In this document: piece by piece, positions 12,650-24,310 of the stretch | How positions within the stretch are numbered: the stretch's first letter is position 1 | Layout: each line of letters starts with the position of its first letter | DNA from: Gordionus sp. m RMFG-2023 | Lineage: Eukaryota > Nematomorpha > Gordioida > Chordodea > Parachordodidae | DNA: 64,000 nucleotides | Direction of reading: 5' to 3' | Assembly: GCF_954871325.1 (NCBI RefSeq) | Contig: NC_088775.1 | Location: forward strand, 64,333,561 to 64,397,560 | Notes under the pieces: model-generated | Told to the model about the DNA's origin: nothing | Seen by the model: the letters and a program-made list of their open reading frames with translations, nothing else | The model's database searches: none | Made by a program: the position numbers and the translations under genes

Positions 12650-13225
12650 GGTTCGGTTTCCGAATATATTTAGTCATATTGAAAATAGTTCAATATAGAC
12701 AGGTTGTTGGTCATTTGCAGTTATAATCATAGTTCTATTAGACGAGTTTAATAAAATCGGTTTCTGAATATATTGGTCATATTAAAAATAGGTCAATATA
12801 GACGGGTTTAATAAATTTATCAACATGGTAATGATATGGAAAGTTTTCTTCAGTTTGGTTCGTTAAGGAATGTCTTTGTCTGTTTTGTCAAATGAAGATT
12901 TGTGTTAATGTTGTCTTGTATTAAATAAAGGTTGATTTTAAAGTAATGAAAACATGTGTGTATATTGTCCGTTATTAAATGAATAGCAAGTTTTTTTTTG
13001 TGTAAGGAAAAATTGTGTTAAGTTATCTGGTATTAAATAAAGTTTTGTTTTCAAAGTAATGAAAGGATGTTTTTATCTTTCATTAGATTAATAGAAAGTT
13101 TTTTTTAATTTAATGAAAAGATGTTTATCTTTTATTAGATTATAATAGAAAGTTTTTTTTTAATGTAATGAAAAGATGTTTATCTTTTATTAGAGTAATA
13201 GAAAGTTTTGTTTTTTTTCTTTTAG
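12650..13225 (+). repeat. Tandem repeats in the 3' region of the LTR element
   Basis: Two kinds of imperfect repeat. A roughly 100-bp unit containing TTTCYGAATATATT and TCAATATAGACRGGTT occurs twice at about 12653-12810. A 55-70-bp unit (ATTAGATTAATAGAAAGTTT then GTAATGAAAAGATGTTTATC) occurs about five times at 12895-13225. They are non-coding and separate pol from the antisense ORF. Confidence 0.7.
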
Positions 13226-13610
13226 TTTTAGGATGGCAAAATTTTTCCTCACTTATTTTTATTGGGGGATTCGCGTGATTGATTTAGAGTGATATGTTAT
13301 TTGTTTCACTTGGCGATCACACCAAGGGATATTGTGATAATATTATTGAGAAAATTGAAGCACATGGGAGAAATAGGTTTAATTTTTGTTATAATGTATG
13401 CACCGCAAATAGTATACATTAATACATCAAACCATAATTTTTTTTTTGTAAAATATATTATAAGTTTTTTTAAATATTATAATAAATTTTTTTCAAAAAG
13501 TATTATAATAACTTTGTTCATACAAATACCCACTAGATCTCTATTCATAAAAATTTTGGTTAAAATTTTTAAGTAAAATTTTTATCAAACCAATGCTCAT
13601 GACTTATCGT

Positions 13611-14048
13611 TTACTCCACCATTCCACCTTTCAGAGCAATTACTACCACCCGATTACAATGTATAACGTCAGTGTAGATAAATAGAGATCCAATCCCTTT
13701 ACGATATGCCACGTCATTCAGGGAGCTACATTCCTCTACGTTGCCACTTTTTACATCTTGCCAGAAACAGGCTTTTTGAAACATTCGTCTTATAATAATA
13801 ACGTCTTCGTTATCCCAAAACTCCACAAAGGAATACCACCGTGCCACCAATGATGAATTTAGGCAATGAACATTCTTTATTACGAATGAATATCGCAGAC
13901 AAAGAAAGATCGAAGTAAAAAACGAAGCAGATGATTTGACAAAGATTTTATTATCACCGACAAAACCAAAATAATGTTGATGAAATAACGATTGTCCCTT
14001 TCGAGTGGGGTGTTTCCCATAGTTATATTCACTATCACAAATGATCAT
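13611..14048 (-). CDS. Antisense ORF of unknown function inside the LTR element
   Basis: A 145-codon ORF on the strand opposite gag and pol, between the 3' repeats and the 3' LTR. Its base composition and residue mix (many C, W, G, R and D codons) are unlike the AT-rich spacer and more like pol, which suggests real or recently real coding. It contains CFWQDVKSGNVEECSS and ends in ...VIALKGGMVE. I recognise no domain. Extra antisense ORFs in this position are known in some plant Ty3/gypsy lineages; here it could equally be a captured host fragment. Whether it is expressed cannot be told. Confidence 0.5.
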   Translation of the reverse strand: MIICDSEYNYGKHPTRKGQSLFHQHYFGFVGDNKIFVKSSASFFTSIFLCLRYSFVIKNVHCLNSSLVARWYSFVEFWDNEDVIIIRRMFQKACFWQDVKSGNVEECSSLNDVAYRKGIGSLFIYTDVIHCNRVVVIALKGGMVE

Positions 14049-14288
14049 TCACATTGGAATTAGCTATTTTTTTTGAAATATTTAAGGTAATCATGATATT
14101 ATTAAATTAACCAAATAAAATCGAAGGACTTTATAAAATTTTATAAAACTGTTATAGCAATTTAGTTGATCATGCAACCCCGTTATATATCGTCCATGTT
14201 TGTTCCAAAGTATATATACCGTGACATTTTTTTTAAAATATATATATATTGTTGTTTATTTGTGTGTTTATAGGCGTGCCACAGCCCA

Positions 14289-14301
14289 TAAAGGGATGGC
14301 A
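14289..14301 (+). promoter_or_regulatory. Polypurine tract
   Basis: The purine-rich stretch AAAGGGATGG lies directly before the 3' LTR, in the position that primes plus-strand synthesis in LTR elements. Confidence 0.65.
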
Positions 14302-14783
14302 TGTCGTAAACGATACTTATTTTAATAGAAGTGTCAATCATATTTTTATCTATGTTTTGTATTTAGTTAGAAAAATGTCAGTCATTTTTCAAATATTAGA
14401 AATTACCAGATATCATATTTTTGTGAAAAAAGAAAATGACTTTTAATTTTTATCACTTTTAAAATTTTATTAATTTTTGATTTTTGTGACTTTTCAATTT
14501 TTGATAACCTTTTTTTTATTGAATAAAACCTTTTGAAATTATAATAATATTTTTGCGATTTTAATTTTTGACCCTTGTAAATTGATGAATATTTTTATTT
14601 AATAAAGATATAAATCCAAAAATTAGTTCGCGTGGCATTTAATTTATAAGTTTTAATTTAGTTCATTAATTGATAGTTTTCATTCTGAGTTGGTTCTTAT
14701 ATTAGAATTTCGTTTTAGTAATTTTTCTGATATAATTAACATTTGAACCTCTTGTTTCCTCTTTATTTTCGGTTTTTTTGTCA
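14302..14783 (+). repeat. 3' LTR
   Basis: 482 bp, identical by eye to 7688-8169, followed by the target duplication AATAC at 14784-14788. Confidence 0.95.
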
Positions 14784-14826
14784 AATACATTATAGCGAAT
14801 GTATTACCGCGAATGCTATCATTTAT
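14784..14826. repeat. GCGAATGTATT-motif array, right remnant
   Basis: Continuation of the array at 7416-7687 (ATAGCGAATGTATTACCGCG), displaced by the LTR insertion. The following 600 bp are AT-rich spacer with no recognised feature. Confidence 0.65.
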
Positions 14827-15442
14827 AAATTTATTTATATTTGACAAATGGTTAATATAAAATATTAAAATTCCTTTGTTACTAGTAAATTTTTTCTACT
14901 TTATAGAGGAGTTCATCAATTAATATATATATTTTTTTTAAATATTTCGAAACTATAATTTTGTTACATCAGGGAGTGTCGGGCCCTTAATTTTTTTTTC
15001 ATCGGATCTCTTTTTCTCTAGAGAAATACTTAAACTCTCTAATGCTATATTCTAATTCATTTAGAAGTTCAAACCTTATTTTATAAACTGGAGACCCAGC
15101 CTAATTGACAGTTAATATTTATTTTGTGTATTTATATTTTTACTTATGAGTCGAGAATTTACCATAATCCGAAAATTTATTAAGAAAATATTTTATGGAT
15201 ATTCTGTGTTGATACAATACAATAAAATCTAATATATATAATCTCCATAATCAAAACATGATCGTTTTCGTATCTTCCTAATGTATTTAAAATTTAAGGA
15301 GACTATATAGTGTAATGTTATTTTTTGGCTCTCTACGAGCGTCGAACACAAGCCTCCCGTTTCAAAGTCGTATAACTTGAATATAATTAAATTAATTAAT
15401 AGCTGATATTTTTAAAATTCTGCCGTTTAATACCATACTAGC

Positions 15443-15558
15443 TGACGGGGTTGAAGGGTAATTATTTAGTTTGTATGTATGGTACTAAATATACTTTATT
15501 AATAAATTTTATATAAATATTAAAATTTAGGAGAGAAAGAGGTAAAATTGTTGCAATG
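15443..15558. repeat. Direct repeat, copy 1 (interrupted by the 15.56-kb element)
   Basis: Begins TGACGGGGTTGAAGGGTAAT and matches 17907-18001, with a small internal length difference. The match ends exactly at TTGTTGCAATG, where the inverted-repeat element begins. Confidence 0.7.
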
Positions 15559-16992
15559 TATACCCTGAGCATGTATTAGAAATATCAAAATTTAAATTTG
15601 TGATGGAAATCATATTGGATAAAATTTAAAATAGAGATGCTTTAAGATATTTAAGTTTTAAATATGGGTTATACACTGGCCTGAAAATTTTTTTTGCAGA
15701 CATAGCCAGGCCTGATCAAAAAACCAAGTCCCCTGCAACTTTCATAAAATTTTGCCATTTATTTTTATTTTAATTTAATAAAAATGTCTTAAATTTAATT
15801 TACGTGATACGTGATATATAGCGCTTTTGCCCTCTAACGTTGAAGATTCAACAGAGCTACGCTAGGTTTTCCTCATTTCCATCTAATTGGAACAATTTAA
15901 TTTGGGTATAAAAATAAAAATATGAGGAGCCCTCCACACGTTTGTGGGCAAGCCGCACGTACTTGTAGGCACAACATTTCGAAAAATGTTGCTTAAACCT
16001 CTATAGGCTTTAATTTAGAAGGAGTGGGACAAAGAAAAAGCCTATACCCAAGAACTACAGTATAATTTAATTACTTTAAAGGTGGGTGATGGCTGATTTT
16101 AAGCTTAATTTCTTTAATGTAAGTTATATCTGTAAATAAATATGATTAAAATAAAATAATATTTACCACCGGATGAACCGAACCCATCGATTGGTGGGAA
16201 GAAAAAAACCGGAACTTTTAAAACTTTCAATTTTTGATGATTCTTTCGTCATATGGTAATAAACTGTTTAACTCAATTTAATTTTATATTTAGAATAAAA
16301 TTTAGATTTGTGATAGAAATCATATTGTGTAAAATATAAAATAGAAATGTTTGAAAATTTTTTAATTTTAAATATGGTCTAGACATTGGCCTGGAAATTT
16401 TTTTTGCAGAAATCGATTAAAAAACCAAGCCCATACAACTTTCATATTCTGATTTTATTTTTAAATGAATTATGACTTTTATATATTTTATTTCAGTTCT
16501 CAACTAACAAAATTATTATGGTCTTTGGAGAAAATTTTCCCAACAATATGGTTTTCAGAGATTTACCTATCTGCAGGCTTGGAAAAAAAATTACAAAATT
16601 ATTATGAGTTGGCCAGGTTTGAGAAAAAAAATTTCAGACCAATGTCTGGTCCATATTTAAAATTAAAAAATTTCAAGCATATCTATTTTAAATTTTATCC
16701 AATATGGTTTCTATCACAAATTTAAATTTTATTCTAAATATAAAATTAAATTTAAGACATTGTTATTAAATTACAATAGAAATAAATGGCAAAATTTTGG
16801 GAAAGTTGCATGGGACGTGGTTTTTTGATCAGGCCTAGCTGTGTCTGCAAAACAAAATTTTGAGGCCAATGTCTAGCCCATATTTAAAATTCAAAAATTT
16901 TGAAGAATCTCTTTTTTAATTTTACCCAATATGATAATATCACAAATTTAAATTTTGATATTTCTAAATACCCTTAATACTCACGGGTTATA
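15559..16992. mobile_element. Non-autonomous inverted-repeat element with nested palindromes
   Basis: The outer arms (about 15559-15790 and 16780-16992) are reverse complements sharing TATACCC.., TTAGAAATATCAAAATTTAA, GGCCTGATCAAAAAACCA and GCAACTTTC. Inside, a second inverted pair (about 16280-16520 and 16580-16760) is built from a diverged copy of the same sequence, so the element is a palindrome within a palindrome. The left boundary is set by the direct repeat that it splits. A related copy lies at 54.12-54.78 kb. No transposase is encoded; the 86-codon ORF at 16465-16725 falls in the inner palindrome. Confidence 0.7.
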
Positions 16993-17149
16993 ATTATCAA
17001 GATCTTCAGTTTTCTCTTATTTTATCTAATATTACCATCTCGGTGTATAACAAATCAAATATTTCAAATTTTTAATTGTATTATCAGCCATATATATCCA
17101 TGAACGTATTTTGTTTATTTCATAAAGAAGGACACTTTTGAAATGAGTT

Positions 17150-17440
17150 TGGGGATATCATGTTAAATCTTCAATTTTCGCCTTCTCTTCATCAACTTTG
17201 GCCACCAAATTGATATTGTGGCAGACACAGAGTGAGTGTTGTGGTAGAAAATCATAACTTTCTGCTCTGTTAATCAGGATATCATCGATATTCCACAAGC
17301 TAAAAATCTGCACCCATTTCTGTATTTTTATCCTCAAACAATTCAACCACTTTTAGAAGAGAAAAATATATCTTGAAGAATGGAAATTTTCACCCATTTC
17401 AATATCTTCTGTATCTGTTAATTACATAATATCGTCTGCC
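17150..17440 (-). pseudogene. hAT transposase fossil
   Basis: A minus-strand frame carries LPQHSLCVCHNINLVAKVDE, matching the hAT motif in which an H/C-containing ...CACHxLNLVA stretch precedes the third catalytic region. About 62 codons are open, with further similar codons upstream interrupted by stops. No ends were assigned. Presumably the remains of an older hAT copy into or beside which the neighbouring repeats inserted. Confidence 0.55.
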
Positions 17441-17624
17441 ATGTTTTTTATGTTTTATCTTTTGAGTTTAAAGAATGGCAAAAATAAAATAAATAACAAT
17501 TCGGCTCAACATTTAATATAATAAAATAGTTTCATAAATTTAAATAAATATATATTATTTTTATTGTATACAACATATTCATTAAATAAATTTATTTTTT
17601 TAAAGAATTTCTACAATAAAATTC

Positions 17625-17712
17625 AAAAAGGGGAGAAGTGCTGCTCCTTCGCTCCATCTCAAAAAGAAGCTGTCTCCAGCTCCCAATAAAACTAGCGGCT
17701 CTCCTTAACAAC
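17625..17712. mobile_element. hAT-like right end with GGAGC motifs
   Basis: Repeated GCTCC/GGAGC and the terminus CTCCTTAACAACACA; the reverse complement begins TGTGTTGTTAAGGAG. No matching left end was found. Confidence 0.4.
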
Positions 17713-17906
17713 ACAAAATATTATTTTTAGTTTTCTAAAAAATAACATTTATTAAAAAAAATTGAGGATATTAAATTCCATATATTTTTCTAATAAAATA
17801 CGAAATTTCATTAAAAGCAAGTGGCGTGTTTTAGAGTTATAAATACTTAAAACGTCACTTTTGTTCGAGCCACCGAGTATATAGTTATATACATACCCGT
17901 CAAGAA

Positions 17907-18001
17907 TGACGGGGTTGAGGGGTAATTAGTTAGTTTGTGTATATGGTACTAAATGCTTTATATTAAAATTTTGGAGAAAAAGAGGTAAAATTGTTGCAAT
18001 G
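17907..18001. repeat. Direct repeat, copy 2 (uninterrupted)
   Basis: Second copy of the sequence at 15443-15558, continuing past GCAATG into unrelated AT-rich DNA. It serves as the empty-side comparison that defines the start of the 15.56-kb element. Confidence 0.65.
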
Positions 18002-18530
18002 AGAGAAATAAATAGCAATATAATCGTTATTTTATCGAAATGAATAAATTTCAGGATAGAGAGCCCTTGGCCAAAACCTTGAATATTCTTGAAAATGAAC
18101 TTCATATGAATATTTTATTTCCAACTATATCTAGACTCACTTTAAATTAAAGGATTTTGCAGATCTAAAGTTTTACCAACATAGAGCCTCTTATACGCTC
18201 CAATAATTTAGAATATATTTTTTTAATTCCATCAAATAGATTAAACAAAAATTTTTACCAATCAATACCACAATAAATATATTTAATATTATAATGATTT
18301 AAAAATATATTTATAAAATATCCATTCTTTCCTCTTCTAGGCACCTGTTGAAAGCTTCTGTAATAATGAAAAGATATTAGGCAAAATGAGTGACGGCTTG
18401 TCAGATTCAAATTTAGAAAATTAGCTGCTATTGAAAACAAATATAAGATTATAAAATTTTTTGATAAATCATTTTCTTTGATTAAAATATATAGATTAAA
18501 AAAAATATGATACTTTTTATAATTAAAATC
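18002..18530. other. AT-rich spacer, nothing recognised
   Basis: No supported feature; the short minus-strand ORF at 18255-18440 shows no family signal. Confidence 0.5.
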
Positions 18531-18533
18531 AAG

Positions 18534-18703
18534 GGAGTGACAAAGAATCTGCGCTCCTTTTTTCCTAACTTAGAGAAGGAGCGTTCTCCTTAAATACCCA
18601 GTAGCAGGAGCCACTGTTTGAAATGGTAGGAGTGGGAGTTAGTTCCTTTTGAAATGGTAGGAGCGGGAGCTAGTTCCTTTTAAAAATGAGATGTAACAAC
18701 TAT
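18534..18703. mobile_element. hAT-like right end with GGAGC motifs, second copy
   Basis: Five or more GGAGCG/GGAGT motifs, including a direct duplication of AAATGGTAGGAG(C/T)GGGAG at about 18620 and 18652, then ATGTAACAACTATA. The reverse complement begins TATAGTTGTTACATCTCA. Motif use resembles the end at 17625-17712. Confidence 0.4.
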
Positions 18704-19310
18704 ACTTATATTTGACAAAAAAATAACATAAGACCCTTATTTATTTTTATATTTTCAAAAATGGGCTAGACGGGTTTGCAATTTTTTTTCATACTTATAA
18801 ATTGTAATACAAAAAATAAAGCATACTTTGAGATCTTATAGAAATATGAAAATAGTATTAATTAATGTAATGTTTCTTGGATAACACCTAAAAATTAACG
18901 CGCGAAATTATAGGTCATATTTCACCATTTTTTCTTTCAAGTTTGTAAGATTCAAAAGGTAGTAGCCTATTACTTGATAATTTCCCGGTATATGAAAGTC
19001 ATATTTTGAGGTCTCTTTAAAGCTCGTTGAACTGTTTGAATATTCCACATTTTCCCAGGGAATTCAGGAATCAAGCTTGGTGCATTCCAATTTTTCTACT
19101 CGTGGCATAATTTTATTATTATTAGATCTTCTATTGTATACATTTTTAATTTACTAAATTATCATATGGTTTTTTAAATATCTTTTATGTGGATTGTCAG
19201 GAATATTCAAAGAGCAAGAAAGGGGAAGAGTGAAATAAATGCATTCATTGTGAAGTGCTCATACCAATGATTTATTTATTATTTATATAAATAAGTATAT
19301 TGTAATTTTA

Positions 19311-20353
19311 TAATGTTGTAAACATTTCTGAAAAAAATCAAACGTTTTCGCGTTCTACGTCATTTACAAAAATAGAAAGCGTTTACGTTCAAGTTCATTT
19401 TTAAAAAAAGAAACGCATTCACCTTCGTTCAAAGCTCAATAAATATTTTTTTTTTTTAACTTAATATAAATAATCATTTATTTTTTAACACAATATATTA
19501 GCCAGTATAAAATTAATAGTTTTAAGTGAATAAAAAATTATTTTAATTTATTTTGAAAAAAATTTATTATTAATTTTTAATAATGAAAATTTTATTTATC
19601 ATATAAAATTTGATTATTTATAAAATATTTGAATTCATAGTACTTTAAATATTGTTCAACTATTAATATATGCAACCTTTGATAAAAATAATAGTTAAAT
19701 TTCAAATAATCACAAAAATAAATAAATTTTAATACTATATAATATTTATTATTTAATAATTTTACTTTATGTATCTATTATAATAATCATTATAAATCTA
19801 ATATAAATTATTAAACTTATAGTTATATTATACAAAATAATAAATATTACAATCAAATATATCTTTAAATTAGAACTTGAAGATTTTGAAACTTGTATTA
19901 TACTTTTTGGACACATTATACGTTTAGTAAGGATAGAATTAGTTAAGATATGATATTATATTTGGGCCATGATTCAGAATCAGATGATGATAATGAAGTA
20001 ACAACATCATGCTTACACTAATCTATAAATAATATTCAAATTAATAAACTATAATAGGATAATAATAGTAGCTAGCTATAAACATTCAAACGTGATATAA
20101 GAAACACTTGATTAAAAAATAACCCTTTTCCATAAAAAATCTGGATTAATATTAAATTAATATTTTTTATTTTCAAATGAATAAAAATAAGAGATTTACT
20201 AAAATTGAAAGAATGTAAAAAACACGTTCGTCAAAAAAGGGACGCGTCCACGTTCAAAGTTCGTCAAAATAAAAGAAACGTTCAACATTTATTTTAAAAA
20301 AACGAACTTCTTCACGAACGCGTTCAATTTGGACGCATTCGTTTACAACATTA
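19311..20353. mobile_element. Non-autonomous hAT-like element, GAACGCGTTC motifs
   Basis: A 1043-bp unit with terminal inverted repeats TAATGTTGTAAAC / GTTTACAACATTA. Inside both ends, motifs such as AACGCATTC, GAACGCGTTC, ACGTTCAAAG and CGTTCGTCAAAA are clustered in opposite orientation (19345-19440 and 20215-20340). The centre is AT-rich and has no transposase. Adjacent 8-mers (AATTTTAT / AATTTCTC) agree at only 5 positions, so a target duplication is not convincing. A partial diverged copy is at 300-650. Confidence 0.65.
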
Positions 20354-20955
20354 ATTTCTCATTTATAAATTAATAAAATGACTTTCAATTGTTGTTGTGT
20401 ATTCATAATAATTGTATAATTAAGTTTATTAATCATCATAATTTTTTAAATTGATAAATAATTAAATTATTTAAATAAGCATTTAACGTGTAGATAAAGA
20501 TAATAAAAACATTAAATAGATAAGTTGTTGATTTTATATTGAGATAAGAATGCCATACAGATAATTAAGATAATAATTTATAAAATATCATTAAATTATT
20601 AATTAAATTAGTGAATAATTAGGTTCTTAAATACTTAAAAAATGAAGAAATATTAACATAGATCCTATTACAAATATTATATATTTATATTTCAAGTCTA
20701 TATTTAAAATTTATGAATAATATATTAAAGCCAGTTAACACATAGTATATGGGCAGTTAATACATGTTTTGACAGGTCAGAAAAACAACTTTTAATAACT
20801 CCCCTAGCTCAAAAACTAATATAGATTTTAATTCAAATTTTATTGTAAAGAATAAGAATTGGGCTACACATTAGTATTAAATTGTTTGGTTATATCTAAT
20901 TCTTAATCCCTATTTTTTGAACAAAGATGGACAGCCATACCACTAGGCCTAAAAC
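20354..20955. other. AT-rich spacer, nothing recognised
   Basis: No supported feature. Confidence 0.5.
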
Positions 20956-20959
20956 AAAT

Positions 20960-21530
20960 TATTTGTTACTCGATTATTTTCGATTCGAATTTTAATAATA
21001 CAAATAGCACAATTATTTGATTCGAAAAAATTATTAGTCGAATATTAAATTTTTTATTATGCGATTCGTATTATTCGAAATTATTTATAATGGAATTCTT
21101 TGAACAATTACCTACCTCATATAAAATAAAGACACAACTTTATTGGAAAAATTTAAGGAAATATATAATGAATAGAAAGTTAAATATAATATTAATACTC
21201 ATCTGATAAAACAATAGCCCAGTCAAACATTGATAAAATATTCAAACAAAATATTATCTCATCAATATGTAAGGTTGAAACATATCTTAACTAGGAATCG
21301 CTTCTAGTAAAAACCCATTAGAATGGTGGAAACTCCATGGGGATCATTTTTCCGTGTTGTTAAAAATGGCAACTGATATAGTGTCCATTCAGGAGTTTTC
21401 GGCTTTATGCGAGCGGTTATTCTCAGTAGGGACAAATAAATGAAGAATAGAATGTCTTTGAAGAAAGAAACCATTAGAAAGACTATTTGAAAAACTGGTT
21501 GTTGTCAAATTAGGATCTAGCATAATAATA
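20960..21530 (+). pseudogene. hAT transposase C-terminal fossil
   Basis: The plus-strand stretch at about 21300-21500 reads NPLEWWKLHGDHFSVLLKMA and then SALCERLFSVG, the hAT dimerisation signature (P..WW, S...ER.FS), followed by stops. ATTCGATTCGAA-type motifs at 20965-21090 may be its subterminal region. Only the C-terminal part is recognisable. Confidence 0.65.
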
Positions 21531-21744
21531 TTTTTTCTGTATTATATTTGATGTTTATAAAATGAGATCATGCTGATAAATATTTTATTTCAATATAAAA
21601 ACGTTTACAATTTACAATAAAAGGTATAAGCTATATAAAAATAAAAAATCTATATTATTTATTAAAAAAAGGTAATAAAATACTGTAATGTATTTTTTTA
21701 AAAAGAAGAAACATAAGGAGGTGCATCTATGTTATGGCACTATG

Positions 21745-24310
21745 GATTGATATACTATGCGACCTACAAATTTTCATTGAGATACGTTGGCGTAGGTAAA
21801 AACCTTCCTAGGATCACCCGAAATTAGGTGGATCTTTTGGCCTAGTGCCTTGAAAAATTGCAATGCTCTAGGTCCAAAAGCACCTATTGTATTAGAAACT
21901 ATCAAGGTTAGAGTAATATTGGGAATGGTAATATATTTATTGATCTTTCTAATTTCCGCTAACTAAGGAATTAAAGTTAAAGGATTATGCAAACAGATCA
22001 ACGCATGTATAATCCCAGGCTAGCGGTATTCCCCTGCTCCATGAGATAAGAGTCATTTCGTCAGCCTGATATTGTCCCTGAGATTAAGACCTACAGGTTC
22101 CAAAGTTGATGGAATATTAGCTGAACAGATATTTCTAGCAATAATTAAATTTATTGATTGGTGGCGTGGATGGCGGCCTGAGAAACGGCAGTGAAGAAGG
22201 TGATGACCTAGACTGTCGACAGGGAGCTGACCCTGTTTGCAAGATGAGGGTGTGAGGATATTACAGTCTAAACGAAAACCTATTCCTATCCGAAAATTTT
22301 CGTTGGAAAGAAGCAAACCAAGGTTGAGCTAGGGATAGCCTCAATTCATTCATATCCTGCGTTGAAATGTTGAATTGATGATGGAGAATTACTATTTTGA
22401 TTTATTGGGGAGAAGGAATCATTACTTTAATTTATTGGGGAGGGGATGGATGGGTTAAAGATCGAGGAAATGTAAGCAGCGTTCAAGTAAAGGAATTCAG
22501 GAATGTTGGATTAAAGGTAAGTCCCAATATTTCTGACTGGAGAATAAAAGGGAGCATTTGGGACGTTTGACTTCCATAGGTCTAGTGCCAACCCAGATGT
22601 GGATCTGAGTGTGGTAAAAATGTTAGTAATTGTTTGACTTTTGGTGTATAATGAGAGAAATGCTGCAATACTCAGTACGGCAGGGGATCGAAAACCTATA
22701 CCCTAAATTTGCATGGAAGAGCGGCTTGCATCCAGCAACTGGGCGAGAATTTGAGGTTGAGTATAGATTCAAGAAAGATTTTAACTTTAAGTCCCAAATC
22801 TAGTAATGTCTGGGAATTATAAAAGAGGAGGAAAACGAAAGGCATATATATTTGGAATATAAAGGAAATTCTTTAGGAGAAAGAATGAATGATGAGATGG
22901 TAAAAATCCTAAGATTTTCTGACGGTCAAATTTAATCAGGAAGTCTTCGATAAATTTGGATATTGCTGTTTTGCCTCCAATAGGTGAGCTTAGATGAATA
23001 AAGCTTGATTTTTCAATTATAAAAAGTTATCAGGAATGGGATATTGTTGGGCATATAAAATTAGCAATTTTTATGATTGAGGAAAAGCTCAGTAGTGGGA
23101 GTGAGATCAGAAATGGTAGATGGAATTCCAATTAATTCATCGTATCGTCCTGTAACTGTCCATCATCTAATACCATATGTTTAAAATGACATTGCATTTG
23201 TTGTTGATGTTGTCTATGCTGGTGCAAATAGCCTCACAGAAGATAGCTGAGTTCAACCCCTTGAATTTCTTGACAGGATTCTATAATCATTTAATGAAAT
23301 TTCAAACACGTGACCATAACAAGCTGATATATACGTTGAATATTCTGTTAATATGTTACAGAAAGAAGAAATGAAATGCTCTCTCTTAAGGAAGTTGAAT
23401 GCATTATTAAAATCTAATTTAAAAAAAAATAATGTTTGATTGGTAGAGCAGATGGGGTGTGATGTGTGAAGCAGCCTCACATCCTGCAGAAATACTAAAT
23501 CCTAATTGAGGAGGAAGTAAAATATTTGAAAATTTTGCCTTTAATTGCTAACAAATTATTTTGAATATGATTCTTCTGAAGATGGATACAATAGCAATGG
23601 GGCAAATGCCTCCATCCTTTTGGATAGCGCAATGAGTCGAGCACCAAATATTAAGGGTAGAATGCATGGTGAAGCAAATTAATGATGTTTATAAAAAGTA
23701 TGGTTAAGGCTGATATTAGGCTATGGTGGCAAGAAATGGTTGGTTTTGTTGGATCCTGAAGATAAATTGCTCAACCATCTAACCCTTCAGCCGAGTCCTT
23801 TTTAAATAATTTAATAGTCTTGATGATTTCTGAGCTTGAAAGTGGGTCTGGGGATATGGTAGTGGCGGTTGTAGTAGCAATATATTCTTGAGGATGTTTA
23901 GATAAAAGGGATTGTATAGTTGAATGGTTTGGGGCTAACACATCATTTGAAACTGCAATGTTTAGTGCACTCTTAATGGTGCATAAATTGATTTTTTTTA
24001 CAATCAATTTTGCTTACTGGGACATTGAAGGTTGCTAATTGTTGATTTGCTTTTTAGTGAATGAAGAGCAAGGTAAGGCTTAGGATTAAAAGAGTTTTTA
24101 ATTTGGCGTGAAAGATTCTTTATCAGAAGGAGATTTCATATTAGTGCAGATGAAAAAGAATAGTTCTTTCCAATTCTCTGAATTGTTGATGTTATTTTTA
24201 AACGAAACAATAAGATTAAGTAATTTTTGAGCTGCCAAAATGCGAGTTCCACGGGGAATTCTTGAGATTGTAGACACAAACATATTAGTCATAATATTCT
24301 TGATCCAAAG
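21745..24310 (-). pseudogene. LINE fossil with RT and C-terminal endonuclease-like module
   Basis: Minus-strand fragments in family order. 24.29-24.10 kb: RIPRGTRILAAQKLLNLI, an N-terminal segment. 24.01-23.77 kb: SKHP and KDSAEGLDG, the region just before RT. 23.48-23.25 kb: KLDFNNAFNFLKRE, RT motif A. About 23.17 kb: LDDG, the catalytic motif C. 22.32-22.05 kb: a Cys/His segment (GHHLLHCRFSGRHPRH) then EPVGLNLRDNIR. About 22.03-21.75 kb: WDYTCVD, with a final IGAFGPRALQFFKA frame. The tail resembles the zinc finger plus PD-(D/E)XK-like endonuclease of early-branching LINEs; that domain assignment is inference. Many frameshifts and stops mark an old copy. Confidence 0.7.

Larger units (their letters stand above)
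7688..14783 (+). mobile_element. Ty3/gypsy LTR retrotransposon, recent insertion
   Basis: A 7.1-kb element bounded by 482-bp direct LTRs (TGTCGT...TTGTCA) with a 5-bp target duplication AATAC on both sides. Internally it has a primer-binding site just after the 5' LTR, a gag-like region, a pol region in the order protease, reverse transcriptase, RNase H, integrase (the Ty3/gypsy order), a repeat-rich 3' region, an antisense ORF and a short purine tract before the 3' LTR. Integrase and RT resemble animal elements of the K02A2.6-like group. The LTRs look identical by eye, so insertion is recent, yet the interior is broken, with roughly three interruptions of pol. No envelope gene is seen. Confidence 0.95.

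Noticed and set aside
13289-13576. 95-codon sense ORF in the LTR element as an envelope gene
   Set aside because: Short, low in complexity, no signal peptide or transmembrane-fusion layout; no envelope is supported.
16465-16725. 86-codon ORF as a gene
   Set aside because: It coincides with the inner palindrome of a repeat, so openness is incidental.
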